Positions 11,840 through 22,869 of a stretch of 64,000 bases of DNA are shown one piece after another (the stretch's first letter is position 1; every line of letters begins with the position of its first letter). The notes beneath the pieces were generated by a model. That model saw only the letters and a list, made by a program, of their open reading frames with translations. It ran no database searches and was not told where the DNA came from. The position numbers were made by a program, and so were the translations under genes. The stretch is from the NCBI GenBank assembly GCA_024803745.1, contig JANJXV010000006.1:40789501-40853500 (forward strand), in the 5' to 3' direction. This DNA comes from Megascapheus bottae (lineage: Eukaryota > Chordata > Mammalia > Rodentia > Geomyidae).

Positions 11840-12125
11840 AGATGAACATGAATCTGCCTCCTGGAATTTGCTGACGAGCACAATATTTTAATGGCAAGCC
11901 ACCGATTGCCTTCACATTGTGCATTTCTGCCATTGAGCGTGAAGGTTTTCAGGAGGAATACAAATCTATTGAGTCATCTGACATCCAAAGTGCAGCTCAA
12001 TTCTTGGATGCAGACAAAGCCAACATGATAAGCCATCTTCTCGGGAGCTGTGTTGTTTCCTAGCCAACAGATCTGTCCGCCACAGGAGTCTCAGCCAGCG
12101 ATCTAGGATGAGAAATGACTCAGGA
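11840..12125. promoter_or_regulatory. non-repetitive block, possible conserved element
   Basis: Balanced base composition, several CpGs in an otherwise CpG-poor window, no resemblance to any repeat here and no open frame. Suggestive only; needs cross-species alignment. Confidence 0.25.
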
Positions 12126-12327
12126 ACTTTTCTCTATGATGATATATTTCATTCTACCCTTGCAATAATTTACACTATGAAATTCTAAACTCAAATTCCA
12201 GACCCAAGCTAACTTGATGCATACAATAACAACAAAAAAGGGTAGATGGTATGCCAATACAATTTACCTGTCATCCAGAAACTGGAATGATGGATTGTTA
12301 CTCTCGTATTCATTCAGAAAGTGTGTA

Positions 12328-12497
12328 GGGCCTAGTGGTACAGTGGTGCATGAAGACCAGGGTTGGATTCCTTGGTACCACATACATAGAAAAAAGCCAG
12401 AAGTGGTGCTCAGGCTCAAGCGGTAGAGCTCTAGCCTCGAGAAAGTCCAAGGACAGTGCTCAGGCCCTGAGCTCAAGCCCAGGACTGGCCCCCCAAA
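12328..12497 (+). mobile_element. IDL-Geo-like SINE, internally shortened left arm
   Basis: The left arm lacks its middle part (jumps from cctagtggtacag to tgcatgaagacc); the right arm is complete. Flanked by aaagtgtgta at 12318-12327 and 12498-12507. Confidence 0.88.
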
Positions 12498-12507
12498 AAA
12501 GTGTGTA

Positions 12508-12690
12508 ATGAGCTCCTGTACCATAGTAGAGCATGTCATTTGTAGCTGTTTCTGTGCAAAGGACTAGGGAATAAGGCACAGACCCTGTCTTCCAGGAGCT
12601 TGCAGTACAGTGAGGGTAGACAATTACAGTATAATGAAGAAAGCTCTGTGGAGCTCATTTCTAGCTTTGGGCCTCAAGAGAAGAAACTGT
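12508..12690. repeat. L2-like relic
   Basis: Contains gaccctgtcttccaggagct followed by tgcagtacagtgaggg, typical of an L2 3' region. Diverged. Confidence 0.4.
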
Positions 12691-12882
12691 ACCAGAGAAG
12701 ACTAAACAAGTAGAAAGGATCAGGCAGGATAAGAGGAGAGGGAACTGTCCAAGATGAACATGTGACCTATGTATGTACAAACAAAGAAGGGAGTGAAGGT
12801 GGGGATTCATAAGAAGATATTATAGACCAGATGAAGAGACAGAAGAAAAGAAGGAAGTTGCCAAGAAAGGTAGAGAGACTAG

Positions 12883-13110
12883 CCGGGCATGGTGGCTCAC
12901 ACCTGTAATCCTAGCTACTCAGGAGGCTAAGATCTGAGGATCGAGGTTCAAAGCACTAAAGACTGTGAAACTATTATCTCCAATTAATCACTAGAAAAGG
13001 GGAAATGGGGCTGTGGCTCTAGGGGTAGGATGGCAGCCTTGAGCTGAAGAGCTCAGGGACAGCAGCCTGGCCAAGTTCAAGCCCCATGACCCACAAGAAG
13101 AAGAAAGAAA
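12883..13110 (+). mobile_element. B1-head dimeric SINE, well preserved
   Basis: Head gccgggcatggtggctcaca is almost identical to the 7SL/Alu start. Right arm with gagctgaagagctcaggg and gttcaagcccc, then an A-rich tail. Confidence 0.92.
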
Positions 13111-13189
13111 AAAGAATTTAAAAAAATAAAGAGAAAAGAAAAGAAGAGACAAGAAAATGGAGACTATGAACTTGGTTCTCACCCTCCCG

Positions 13190-13740
13190 ATAGCCTAGCA
13201 ATCAGATTACCATGGAAAAGGGCCCTGCATCAGCACGGAATCGGGCTGTTCCTTATTGTGAGATGAATTCTAATCTTAACAGGGACCCTTGATATTTACA
13301 GGCTGAAATGCAAGTAGGCCTTTTGATCTTTTCAAATAGAGCCTTTACAGCCTGGTGGTCAGGGGTGCTGGGAGACTTAGCTACCCAGGAGAATCATGGG
13401 AGCCCAAGCATTCCAGACCAATCAGTGCTACAGAACAAGACTCTCTAAAATTAAATAAACGCGAGCAAATGCAGCTAATAGGCCTGTGGTTTATGCTGAA
13501 TGGGTCAATTAGACTTGGCCATTTTGACAGTCTAGCTGGAAACAGCCACTGAAGACTAGAGGTGGAAGCACCCAGGTTTTCCCTGTTATTTTCTGCTATT
13601 CCTTCGGGTCTCGCTGTCTTCCATCTGCCCTCTGGGGGAGGTGTTTGCTCTGCCATCTTCCTTTCTCCCCAGCTGGGCATAACTAAGGGAAGTTCTGGCT
13701 GTTGACTTCTCAAAGCCAGATTTCCACCCAATGATGCGAC
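13190..13740. promoter_or_regulatory. candidate conserved non-coding element
   Basis: A 550-base non-repetitive block dense in factor-type motifs. A RUNX-like tgtggttt is at 13485-13492, a homeodomain-like tcaattag at 13505-13512, a TGACAG (MEIS/TGIF-like) at 13525-13530 and a FOX-like taaataaac near 13452-13460. Open frames here are short and overlap on opposite strands, so coding function is unlikely. The enhancer idea is inference. Confidence 0.35.
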
Positions 13741-14220
13741 ATATTTTAGTGGAGAAAGAGGTTAAATATAATAACAAGGAAATATCTTTACAAATATCCC
13801 ATTATTTTTTTATTTTCATAAGTCCTATACTTAAGGGGGAAAGGCAGGGGGGTGGGAGGAAGAATCTAGCACAATGAATAATAATCACTTAACAACAATA
13901 ACAAAAATAGCCTGATTCTATTTTGAAAACTTCATTCTTTTCTCTCCCCTTCACCACTTCCGATTCAATCATCCTCTATTAAATTTTCACACCCCACTCA
14001 GAAACCGATAGGACAAAATTACTAAACAGTAAACATCTCTCCTCTACCTCTTTCTAGCAGTATTGTTCCTCATTTTTCTTCCCACTTCCTCTTAAAGAGG
14101 ATTTGTCTCTCTTTCCTAAATGGGCTCAGCCCATAATTAGTCCTGTAAATGCTGGTGCAGGATCTCCTTTACAGCTCTAACGCCAACTCAATGATCCCCC
14201 AAAATATAAGGGCTAATTAG
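13741..14220. other. unique AT-rich intergenic sequence
   Basis: No exon or transposon recognised. Confidence 0.5.
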
Positions 14221-14332
14221 AAGAAGGAGATGGAGAAGGAGAAGAAGGAGAAGGAGAAGGAGAAGGAGAAGTAGGAGGAGGAGGAAGAAGGAGGAGGAGG
14301 AGGAGGAAGAAGGAGGAAGGAGGAGAAGGAAA
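14221..14332. repeat. (GGA/GAA)n purine array
   Basis: About 112 bases of GAA, GGA and GAAGGA repeats. Confidence 0.95.
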
Positions 14333-15155
14333 TTAAAACACCTCAGTTCCAAATTTCCAGAAGGTTTTGGGAACTATTGTAGCCATAAACTAAAGCAACA
14401 AACAGTCCACATACTGACTACTTTGTAAACATCTTAGTTGTTCTCAGCCATCCCTCCTAAACATAATAATCATCTTCAATCCTAAAAATATAACAATGTA
14501 CCATGGGTCATCAGGACTTTCTTCTCACATTAAACTTTCTATCCTCAGCTTATATTTTCCCCCCAAACCAACTGTTCAGACCCAGTCCACCACTCCTTTT
14601 TCTCTTCACAAAATAGGTGGTGTTTAGCTGTGCTCCAAATTCAAATGCTGACCATAGAAATCAGCTCTCCTCACGTCTATCACTAGCTGTAGGAGACATC
14701 TGCCACCCTGCAGAAGTCCTCTTCCTTCCATGTCGTGTGAACCACATTCTATCTCTACTTCTCTCTGGAAGTTTCAATTCTTAAAATTGGTAATACTGAA
14801 TCTCTTCTTAGTTTCCCTCCAGAAAGTTGAATTCTCTATGATACAGTTTTTCTTTCAGAATGGTTGTTTGCTTTGATCTCTCTTTCTTTTGGCTCCAATT
14901 CTTAAGTTTCTTTCTAACCCTGAATCCATTTTGTGTAGGTGTACCCCATTCTATGTTAAATGGGCAGAGATGTAGGTTAATTCTCCTCCAATTTAAAACA
15001 AGATCTTGATATCTGAAGAGATTTCCCTCTCTACATTCAGTTCTTTTTATATGTTTCATTAGTAGTCATGAGAAACAGGATAGGGATGGCTTGAGGGTAA
15101 AGACTGAGAAGGAAGCAGGCACATTTAAAAATCAAAATACAATAAAATAAAAATA
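14333..15155. other. unique intergenic sequence
   Basis: No exon, promoter or clear repeat. Confidence 0.5.
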
Positions 15156-15159
15156 AAAT

Positions 15160-15325
15160 ACCCAGGAGACTGAGATCTGAGGATCATGACTCAAAGCCAG
15201 TCTGAAGAGGAAAGGCCATGAGACTTATCTCCAATTAACCGTTAAAGTGGTAGAGCGCTAGTCTTGAGCAAAAAAGCTCAGGTACAGAGCCTAGGCCTGA
15301 AGTTCAAGCCCTGTGACAGACAAAA
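15160..15325 (+). mobile_element. B1-head dimeric SINE, truncated
   Basis: Starts within the B1 head (caggagactgagatctgagg), lacks part of the linker, and has a right arm (gtggtagagcgctagtcttg). Confidence 0.82.
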
Positions 15326-15436
15326 ACAAACAAAACTTTGGGGAAAAAAAGAAAGCAAATCTATAAGAGAATTTAGGACCTAAGGAACTACATAGTAAGT
15401 TTACATATTAGATTGAACAAAACTTATATGAACTTA

Positions 15437-15654
15437 AGTCAGTTAATCCTAGCTACCCAGGAGGCAGAAATCTGAGGATCATGGTTCAAAGCCAGCCCAG
15501 GCACTAAAGTTCATGAGACTCTTATCTCTAATTAACCACCAGAAAACTGGAAGTGGAGCTGTGGCTCAAGGGATTGGGCAGTAGCCTTGAGCCAAAGATC
15601 TTAGGGACAGCACCCAAACCCAGAGTTCAAGTCCCACGACTGACAAAAAAACAA
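15437..15654 (+). mobile_element. B1-head dimeric SINE, 5'-truncated
   Basis: Lacks the first 20 or so bases of the head. Flanked by ttatatgaactta at 15424-15436 and 15655-15667, so the truncation happened at insertion. Confidence 0.9.
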
Positions 15655-15667
15655 TTATATGAACTTA

Positions 15668-16635
15668 CTTGATAAAAGAATAGAAAGTCTCAATAAACTG
15701 AGCAAAGAAACAAAACAAACATAGAAATTCTGGAACAGAAAAATGAGTAAATTCAATGGGTGGTTTTAACAGAGTGAAAGACTGAAGAAAGAATGAATGA
15801 AAAATCTACATTTGATCTACTTACTGATGAAAGTGATTGAATACTCTTAGACTCTTAAAAAAACCCAGGGGAAAATGATTCTTTTTTGGTACCGTGTGTT
15901 TAAAAGTTATACTTCTGTCAAGGATGGACATTCGTCTTGAGAGGAATATGTGGCAAAATCAGACTTTCTACAGAGATGCCCAGACATCAAAGGTCAAACC
16001 TTAACAAGCTGGTCAGTCTTAAAGTCTTTGAGCTCAAGTGAATGTGAGAACAAACTGGAACACTTACTTAATGTGAATTTGAGTCAACCCTCAACCTTAA
16101 CTTTTTCATCATAAATACTCAGGATGTTAAACACCCATTGCACCTGTTGTCAGTGTCACCTGGACCCACGGCTGAGTTATAGATTATCGTCCCAGCTTTG
16201 TTTCATTTTGCTTTATGACTAAACTTTCTTAGGTTCTAAAAATAAACAAGTAAAATGAAAAGTTTGCATTTGGTTTTAACTGTTTTTGTATTATTGGAAA
16301 CTTATAGTAATTACTTAATGAACTTTTAAAAAAATTCCTTTTCTTTGAAAACATCTTCATGTTGCTCAGAAAGGGAACAAATTCTTACCTAATGCTTTTA
16401 TACCCTCTAAGATTATGATTATGCAACTAGTTTTCACTAGGTGTGACTCATCGAAGAGAGAAACACAGAAACATTGTGGGGGTGCCTAAAGTTGGGGGTT
16501 AGGTGTCATGCAAAGCAGTACTCCCTTTAAGCTTATAAACTGTTTATATGACTATGTATGTATATGACTATATATGACTATCATGAGAAACACTTCAAAG
16601 GGTGAATGTAGAAAGACTTTAGATTACTGGGAAAT
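15668..16635. other. unique AT-rich intergenic sequence
   Basis: No exon or transposon recognised. Confidence 0.5.
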
Positions 16636-16647
16636 AAGATAATTTAA

Positions 16648-16882
16648 CATATTGGTATAGTATCTCACTTTGTTATCTGATATATTGAATTTATTTGTAT
16701 TTGGATATTTGAAATTTGATAGGGAAGGGGGGAAAACCAAGATGGGTGGGGGGTGTGGGGGGGGAGGGAAACGGGTACCAAGACATGTGAAAGGGTATCA
16801 ATGTATGTGAATTAATGCACCTTCTATCTGGCAAATATCATGTAACCCTTTTACTAATTACAATAAAAAAAAATTAAAAAAA
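16648..16882 (+). mobile_element. L1 3' UTR-only insertion
   Basis: 235 bases of L1 3' UTR with a G-rich tract at 16722-16770, then gggtatcaatgtatgtga and an AATAAA-containing tail. Flanked by aagataatttaa at 16636-16647 and 16883-16894. Confidence 0.93.
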
Positions 16883-16899
16883 AAGATAATTTAAGCTAC

Positions 16900-18030
16900 T
16901 TGAGCTGGGTATGTGGTGGTCTCCTAGTAAAAACAAATCCAGAAGTTCTACATGTCACTCACCCTAATATACCAAACAAAGAGGCACGGTGAAGGGTCAA
17001 GGAAGGAGACTTATCACATGACATGAAAGCCACTGAAGACAACCCTTTAAACCATCTTCAGCCATCCTTGGGAGTACAAACACGAGTTACGGAGAACTGG
17101 AGGTGGGAGATTTGCAGAGTGATCGAGCAGTCTCAGTCCCAGTTGTGCCCCTGCAGATCATTATTTCATACTTGGTTTGCTGAGAGATTCTGGAAAAGTT
17201 ATGAGTTCATCTCTTGTCTGAAATGGCGGGGGTAAGGGGGTGGGTTTGTGGGGAGTCAGTCCTGAACTTTTGGTTATTCTCTTCCATTGGAGTTTTTTCT
17301 CTTCCTCCTTGTAAACATGCTATCTTTCCTGTAAGTCAGAGTGATTGCAAAGTGGTCTTAGCCAGAATGGCTCAGAGCAAACACATGTACAGAAAAGGAG
17401 GCAAGACTGTCAAGCTTTTCTCCTGCCTCTCCTAGAGGCAAGTAAAGACAAGCAGAAACTATCCAGCCATGGGTATGAGTATCTAAGTTGTTTTAATAGT
17501 TATATTTTTTGTATAACATCATTTTTCCGAATTGAAGCATCTATTTTAAAACTCAATGACAACTGTTAATGTATGCCACAAATAAGTCTGGCCAGTAGAT
17601 CTATGTGGCTGGGGGCTAATAATCAGATTTTCAGTCTAGAGAATCAGGGAGAATTTGTCAGTCTCTGAAAATATTGTTTTCAATAGCATCCACTGGATGG
17701 TGACAGACACGGGTGACACTATTCCTCTAAGCTCAGGTGTAAGCCCAAACTCAACATGATCCTTTGCTCAGATGCCTTCCCAATGCTTAAAACCTAGTTA
17801 CAAAGCCAAGTCTTTATGCCCTTCATTATGGTGCCTACTTGTGTGCTGCTTCCCACGAGCAACTTTTCTACATTTGTATGTAAATGAGAGTATTCACATT
17901 TTATATGCAAAATTTTGAGTATATCCTATGTATCTTAAGGATTCTTTACTTTTGCTTTCTTACCACATCCAAACTGCTTTCACTCTTAGAAAACGTATGA
18001 GCTACCTTGCAGTGTTTTCTGAAAATTTTC
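16900..18030. other. mostly unique sequence with an L2-like relic
   Basis: An L2-like stretch is possible at about 17740-17830 (ctcagatgccttcccaatgc). The open frame at 17023-17235 has no support as a gene. Confidence 0.4.
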
Positions 18031-18079
18031 AGCTGAGATCTGAGGATGGTGATTCAAAGCCAGCATGGGCAGGAAACTT

Positions 18080-18271
18080 TTTTTTTTCCAGTCCTACGGT
18101 TTGAACCCAGGGCCAGTCAATGGGCTTTCTCAAGGCTAGCACTTCCACTTGAATCACAGCACCACTCTGGCTTTTTTTTTTTTTCTGTGTATGTGGTACC
18201 AAGGAATTGAACCCAGGGCTTCATGCATGCTAGAGAGGTACTCTACCACCAGGCCACACTCCAGGCCCTGA
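18080..18271 (-). mobile_element. IDL-Geo-like SINE inside a SINE
   Basis: Minus dimer flanked by gcaggaaactt (host SINE sequence) at 18069-18079 and 18272-18282. Confidence 0.9.
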
Positions 18272-18317
18272 GCAGGAAACTTATCTCCAAGTTGCCATCA
18301 AAGAGCTGTAAGTGGAG

Positions 18318-18444
18318 GAAGTGGCACTGTGGCTCAAGGGGTAGGGCCGTATCCTTGAGCTGAAGAGCTCAGGGACAATACCCAGGCCCAGGCCCAAAGT
18401 TCAAGCCCAACAACTGACCCCAAAAAAAGAAAAGAAAAGAAAAA
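18318..18444 (+). mobile_element. lone SINE right arm with its own target duplication
   Basis: Only the tRNA-like right arm (tggcactgtggctcaagggg through gttcaagccc) plus an A-rich tail. It is bounded by agctgtaagtggag at 18304-18317 and 18445-18458. It sits in the linker of the host SINE. Confidence 0.75.
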
Positions 18445-18530
18445 AGCTGTAAGTGGAGCTGTCACTGAAATGGTAAAGTGCTAGTTGTGCAGAAAAAAAA
18501 AATCAAGGCCTTGAGTTCAAGTCACAAGAC

Positions 18531-18542
18531 CACACGCGCGCG

Positions 18543-18595
<53 letters not shown>
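18531..18595. repeat. (CG/CA)n to (CA)n microsatellite
   Basis: Begins cacacgcgcgcgcac and becomes pure CA. Confidence 0.95.
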
Positions 18596-18596
<1 letters not shown>

Positions 18597-18735
18597 GGTT
18601 TTCTTTCTCCCTCAGAAGCTTTCCCTACATCCCACCCCTCATTATATGACCAAGGAGTCATTTCTTCTTAGCATCTAATAAGGTTTCTAGTGAGAATGTT
18701 TCACCAGGTGCTTGTTTTCTGGGATCTGATGTCTA

Positions 18736-18970
18736 CATATGAGTGGCTCATGACTGTAATTCTAGCTACTAAGAAAGCTGAGATCTGAAGATCACAGTTT
18801 GAAGTCCGCTCATACAGGAAAGCCTGTGAGACTCATCTCTCATTAACTACCAAAAAAGGCCAGAATGGAGTTGTGTCTCAAGTGGTAGAGTGCTAGCACT
18901 GATTATGAAAGGTTAGAGACAGCATCCAGGCCCTAAGTTCAAGTTCCAGTACCAGGACACATACAAAAAA
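18736..18970 (+). mobile_element. B1-head dimeric SINE, worn
   Basis: Head gtggctcatgactgtaattc, right arm gtgtctcaagtggtagagtg. Confidence 0.82.
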
Positions 18971-18984
18971 GAACAATAGCTATT

Positions 18985-19500
18985 TCATCAAAGATATAGA
19001 AATATTTAGTAGGCATTTGAAAAGATACTTACTGTCATTACTCAGTAGAATAAAGCAGAGTCAAATCACACAGCATGACCTTTTCATACCCTCAAACAAA
19101 ATGACAAACAATAATATATGTCAGAGAGGACACCGAGCATGGGAACTTTCCTACTGCTGATGGGATGAAAACTAGTACAGCTACTTTTGAAAGTGGATTG
19201 GTAGTTGCATAAAAAGACAAACGTGAAAGTTACATGCAAGTCAGAGACTTTACTCTGAAGTATCTATGTAAGGGAAATGAAATGAACCATTTACACAAGA
19301 CTTGTTTGCATTGCTCATTACTGGCCAAATACTATGTTAACTGAAAGAAGTCAGATACATAAAAGCATACCGCATGCTGTGCTCCATTTATAAAAAAAAT
19401 CTATAAAGACTGAAGTTAGATCAGTGGTTGTATATGGCTAAGAGTAAAGATACAGCAAAAGGGCAGTAAGAGGTAAGAATTTATTTAACAATTATAAATT
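18985..19500 (+). mobile_element. old L1 (L1M-like) ORF2 3' relic
   Basis: Ancient L1 ORF2 end recognisable by agaggacaccgagcatggg..ttcctactgctgatgggat and ccaaatactatgttaactg. Frame destroyed. Confidence 0.65.
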
Positions 19501-19525
19501 ATAATTTATTTTTCTGAAATAAATT

Positions 19526-19740
19526 TGGGCACCACTAAAACATGCCTGTAGTCCTAGCCCTTAGGAGACTGAGTTCTGAGGATTCAAGTTCAAATCCAGC
19601 CTGGCTAGACAAATCTATGAGATTCTTATCTCTAGTTAACCATCAAAAACCTGAAAGTAGAGATGTGGCTGAAGTGGAAAAGCATAAATATCTAAGGGAG
19701 AGCACGGAGGCCTTGAGTGTAAGTCCCAGGACCAATGAGC
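19526..19740 (+). mobile_element. B1-head dimeric SINE, worn
   Basis: catgcctgtagtcctagccc head; degraded right arm. Confidence 0.8.
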
Positions 19741-20064
19741 TCACACAGGCATCTGTAAACAATTAGAATGAAATTACTTTACCATATCATTTGCACAACT
19801 GTGCCTCCACACAGGTGATCCCTGGGCTCTGTCTGCCCACCTGTTTATCCATTACCCATGAAAGACAGCTACTACCATGCTAAGAAATAGTGTAACTCTG
19901 CTTGGCAAATAGTCAAGCAATAACAAAATAGCCAGAAATAGATGGAATTGGTCTAGGATTCATTCCACAACCCTAACTCACATACTAATCCTATCAGATC
20001 AAGCTTTACATCTCATTTGACCTTCATTATTCCATGAAAATCTTATCTCCAAATACAGGACACA

Positions 20065-20301
20065 TTTTTTTTTTTTCTCTTGTGGGTCATGGGGCTTGAA
20101 CTAGGCCTGGGCGCTGTTCCTGAGCTCTTTATCTCAAGGCTACTGCCCTACCATTGAGCCAAGCCCCACTTCCCATTTTCTAGAGGTTAATTGGAGATAA
20201 GATTCTCATGTCCTTTTGTGCCTGGCTGGCTTTGAACCTTGATCTTCAGATCTCAGCCTCTTGAGTAGCTAGGATTATAGGCGTGAGCCACCACACCAGC
20301 T
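20065..20301 (-). mobile_element. B1-head dimeric SINE
   Basis: Complete minus copy flanked by aggacaca at 20057-20064 and 20302-20309. Confidence 0.9.
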
Positions 20302-20309
20302 AGGACACA

Positions 20310-20750
20310 ATTTTTTGAGGACAGAATTAAACCTGCAGTGTTCAATCCTACCACCTTGCATCTCTTCCTCCATCTTCTCTTGCCTAGTTCTGACCCACTA
20401 GATCTAGGAAGAAGAGATTGAGGAGACAGCACCATCTATAGTGCTGAAGCTGAGGGAACGTCAACACTCTCCAGACATGGCAGACAGGAAGCTTGCTCCC
20501 TTCTGTTAAAGAGAATGCTTACAAATACTGGGCTCTCTCCTAACTCCATATGGAGCCTTGCTTCCTAGCTCCCAGGAATTCCATAGCTGAACTTCAACCT
20601 CTTCTGGCTGAACCCACTGCTGTGGACACTACTCAGTTCCACCCAGCTCTCTCTCACATGTGGACCATCACGTCCTTTGGAAACCCTCATGCTTCTTTTT
20701 ACTTTGGGCCTCTTGAGCCTCAAACTGTGGGATGACAAATCAATCACAAT
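20310..20750. other. unique intergenic sequence
   Basis: No gene; opposing open frames at 20550-20747 shadow each other without codon bias. Confidence 0.5.
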
Positions 20751-20751
20751 G

Positions 20752-21100
20752 TAGCGCCAGGATTATTTATGCTCTGCAGTCAGAAGGCTAAGATCTGGGT
20801 ATCATGGTTCAAAGTCAGCCTGTAAGATTCTTATTTCCAGTTAGCCACTAAAAAGCCTAAAGTGTGTGGATGCTGGTGACTCCTGCCTGTAATTCTACCT
20901 ATCCAAGAGGCTGAGATCAGAGGATCATGGTTCAAAGACAGCTTGGGCAGGAAAGTTCATGATAACCACCTAAAAAACAGAAATGGAGCTTTGGCTCAAG
21001 TTAGTAGAGTGCTAAGTTAGTAGAGTGCTAGGCTTGAGCTGAAAAGTTTAGGGACAGTGCCCAGGCCTTTAAGTTCACGCTGCAGTACTGGCACAAACAC
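20752..21100 (+). mobile_element. two B1-head SINEs in tandem, first truncated
   Basis: 20752-20866 is a B1 head and linker only. 20867-21100 is a full dimer that contains a 16-base direct duplication in its right arm, agttagtagagtgcta, twice at about 20999-21031. Confidence 0.85.
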
Positions 21101-21980
21101 ACACCAATATACACACATGTATTCACACACTGCAGAGAATACTGGTTTCCTAAGCAGTATCTCTGAAATTCTTCTCTTTTAACCTGAGGGGAGGGGGACT
21201 TACCTCCCCAGTTATGATGAATTGGCTTCAGTTCTAGCTGAACTGGCAATCGAATTGGCATCAATTCCAATCTCTTTTTGTGTGTATTTGTGTGTGTGCA
21301 CTTCCTTTACTATAAAATTTAAAATAATTGTTTTCACAGTCTTCTGCGGATAGGGTTCCACCAGATAAGGGCTCCTCAACAAGATTTGGTGGCAGAACAA
21401 GCTAGAAGTACAGAAAAATCTTCTTGCTGCCTGCAAGGCCTAGGAACTGGAATGACATTTCTCTGTACCTGGTGACCAGGGGTCCACCATTGAATTGCCA
21501 GTGGTTGCCTTACCTCTGGGTCACAGCGGTGGTGAGATGACTTTGGCCATCCATGGTTCTAGAGTCTTACGGTGGCCTCATAACTCCACATCCCTGCATG
21601 GGGGCCAATGTGCCTGCTTCCCTGGAAGCTCACCCGGTGGTCCTGTTTCAAAAGTCATCTTGACAGTTCCCGGCTTGAAATCCAGTCTTTTAACCTTCCA
21701 CAATATCCAAAACATCAAATCCCTTGATTTCAATATCATTCTGATTAGAATACCTAGATTTATTTTTAGCTTCCCGCAGCTGATTCCTGCTGGCCCACAT
21801 GTCATTGGGAAAAAGAGGTTACTTGTACATCAAAAACTGGGCTGAACTGCTACCATCCCAGCTTTTTGAACTCCCCAAGGGAAAATTAATAATAATTATT
21901 ATAATTATAATAAACTTTCCAAAGGCCAACCTCATTTCTGCCCTTGAAGAGTAAGGCTAAAAGTACCTGGGCCCTCCTTT
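21101..21980. other. unique intergenic sequence
   Basis: No exon or transposon recognised; overlapping opposite-strand open frames near 21495-21845 are not supported as coding. Confidence 0.5.
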
Positions 21981-21993
21981 CCAGAATGTTCTT

Positions 21994-22099
21994 TTTTTTT
22001 TTTTTTTTTTTGGCCAGTCATGGTATTTGAATCCTGGTCTTTGGGCTCTTCAGCTCAAAGCTAACATTCTACCACTTGAACTACAGTGACGCTTCCTCT
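21994..22099 (-). mobile_element. lone SINE right arm with target duplication
   Basis: Poly-T then only the right arm in reverse (attctaccacttgaactac). Flanked by agaatgttctt at 21983-21993 and 22100-22110. No left arm of either type. Confidence 0.85.
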
Positions 22100-22110
22100 A
22101 GAATGTTCTT

Positions 22111-22570
22111 ATTCTGAATCATTCATGGAAGAGGGGAGTGTAACAGATGACTTTGTTGTCATCTGCCCTTGGGTCATTTTCTGATAAGAAGGTAACTGAG
22201 AGCACAAATGTGTACCCTGCCTCCAAGAGCATTTTTCTCTTCATCATTCCCAAGTTACCCCTATTAAATAAGAGAAATCATGTTTGAGAAGAAGAATGGA
22301 TTTACTCTTAATTTTCTTTAGAGTGGGAATCAAAACATCTTTGGGAAACTTACTTTTATTATTGCCTTTGCTTTATAACATGTGGCAGGCAACTCCAAGA
22401 TTAGGCTGCTAGCCTTTCTCTTCCACCAAACAGCTGTCCTTGGCTCTTCTACTGTGAAATCTTAGGAGCTGACTCTATGACAGTGATTTGGGAGTGGAAG
22501 ACAAGTAGAAAGATATCCCCAACCTCTACCTCTGAAGTGAGAGACAAGTAAAATGGAAGATATGAACTGG
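22111..22570. other. unique intergenic sequence
   Basis: Nothing recognisable. Confidence 0.5.
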
Positions 22571-22576
22571 CCTCTA

Positions 22577-22865
22577 GGCTGAATGTGGTGTCTCACACCC
22601 ATAATCTCAGCTATTCTGGAGATCAGGAGGATAGAGGGAGGAAAAACAAAAGCACAGGCCCATTTCACCTTGGCCTGGGCATGGACCCAGCTACTGGCAG
22701 ACATAGGTAAAAGAATCATAGACCAAGGCTAGCCCCAGGTGAAAATATGAAACCTTATCTGAAAAGTAACTGAAGCAAAAGAGAGCTGGGAGTGTGACTC
22801 AAGTGGTAGAGTACTTGCCTAGTGAGCACAAGGCCCTGATTTCAAACAGTAGTAACACACACACA
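22577..22865 (+). mobile_element. older B1-ID dimer
   Basis: Diverged B1 head (gaatgtggtgtctcacaccc), spacer, then an ID-like unit (gctgggagtgtgactcaagt..gtacttgcctagtgagcaca). Confidence 0.78.
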
Positions 22866-22869
22866 CCTT

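Larger units (their letters stand above)
18031..18530 (+). mobile_element. SINE nest: B1-head host with two insertions
   Basis: The host B1-type SINE is in three pieces: 18031-18079, 18283-18317 and 18445-18530. The first gap holds a minus IDL-Geo-like SINE and the second a lone right arm. A CA array follows in the host tail. Confidence 0.85.
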
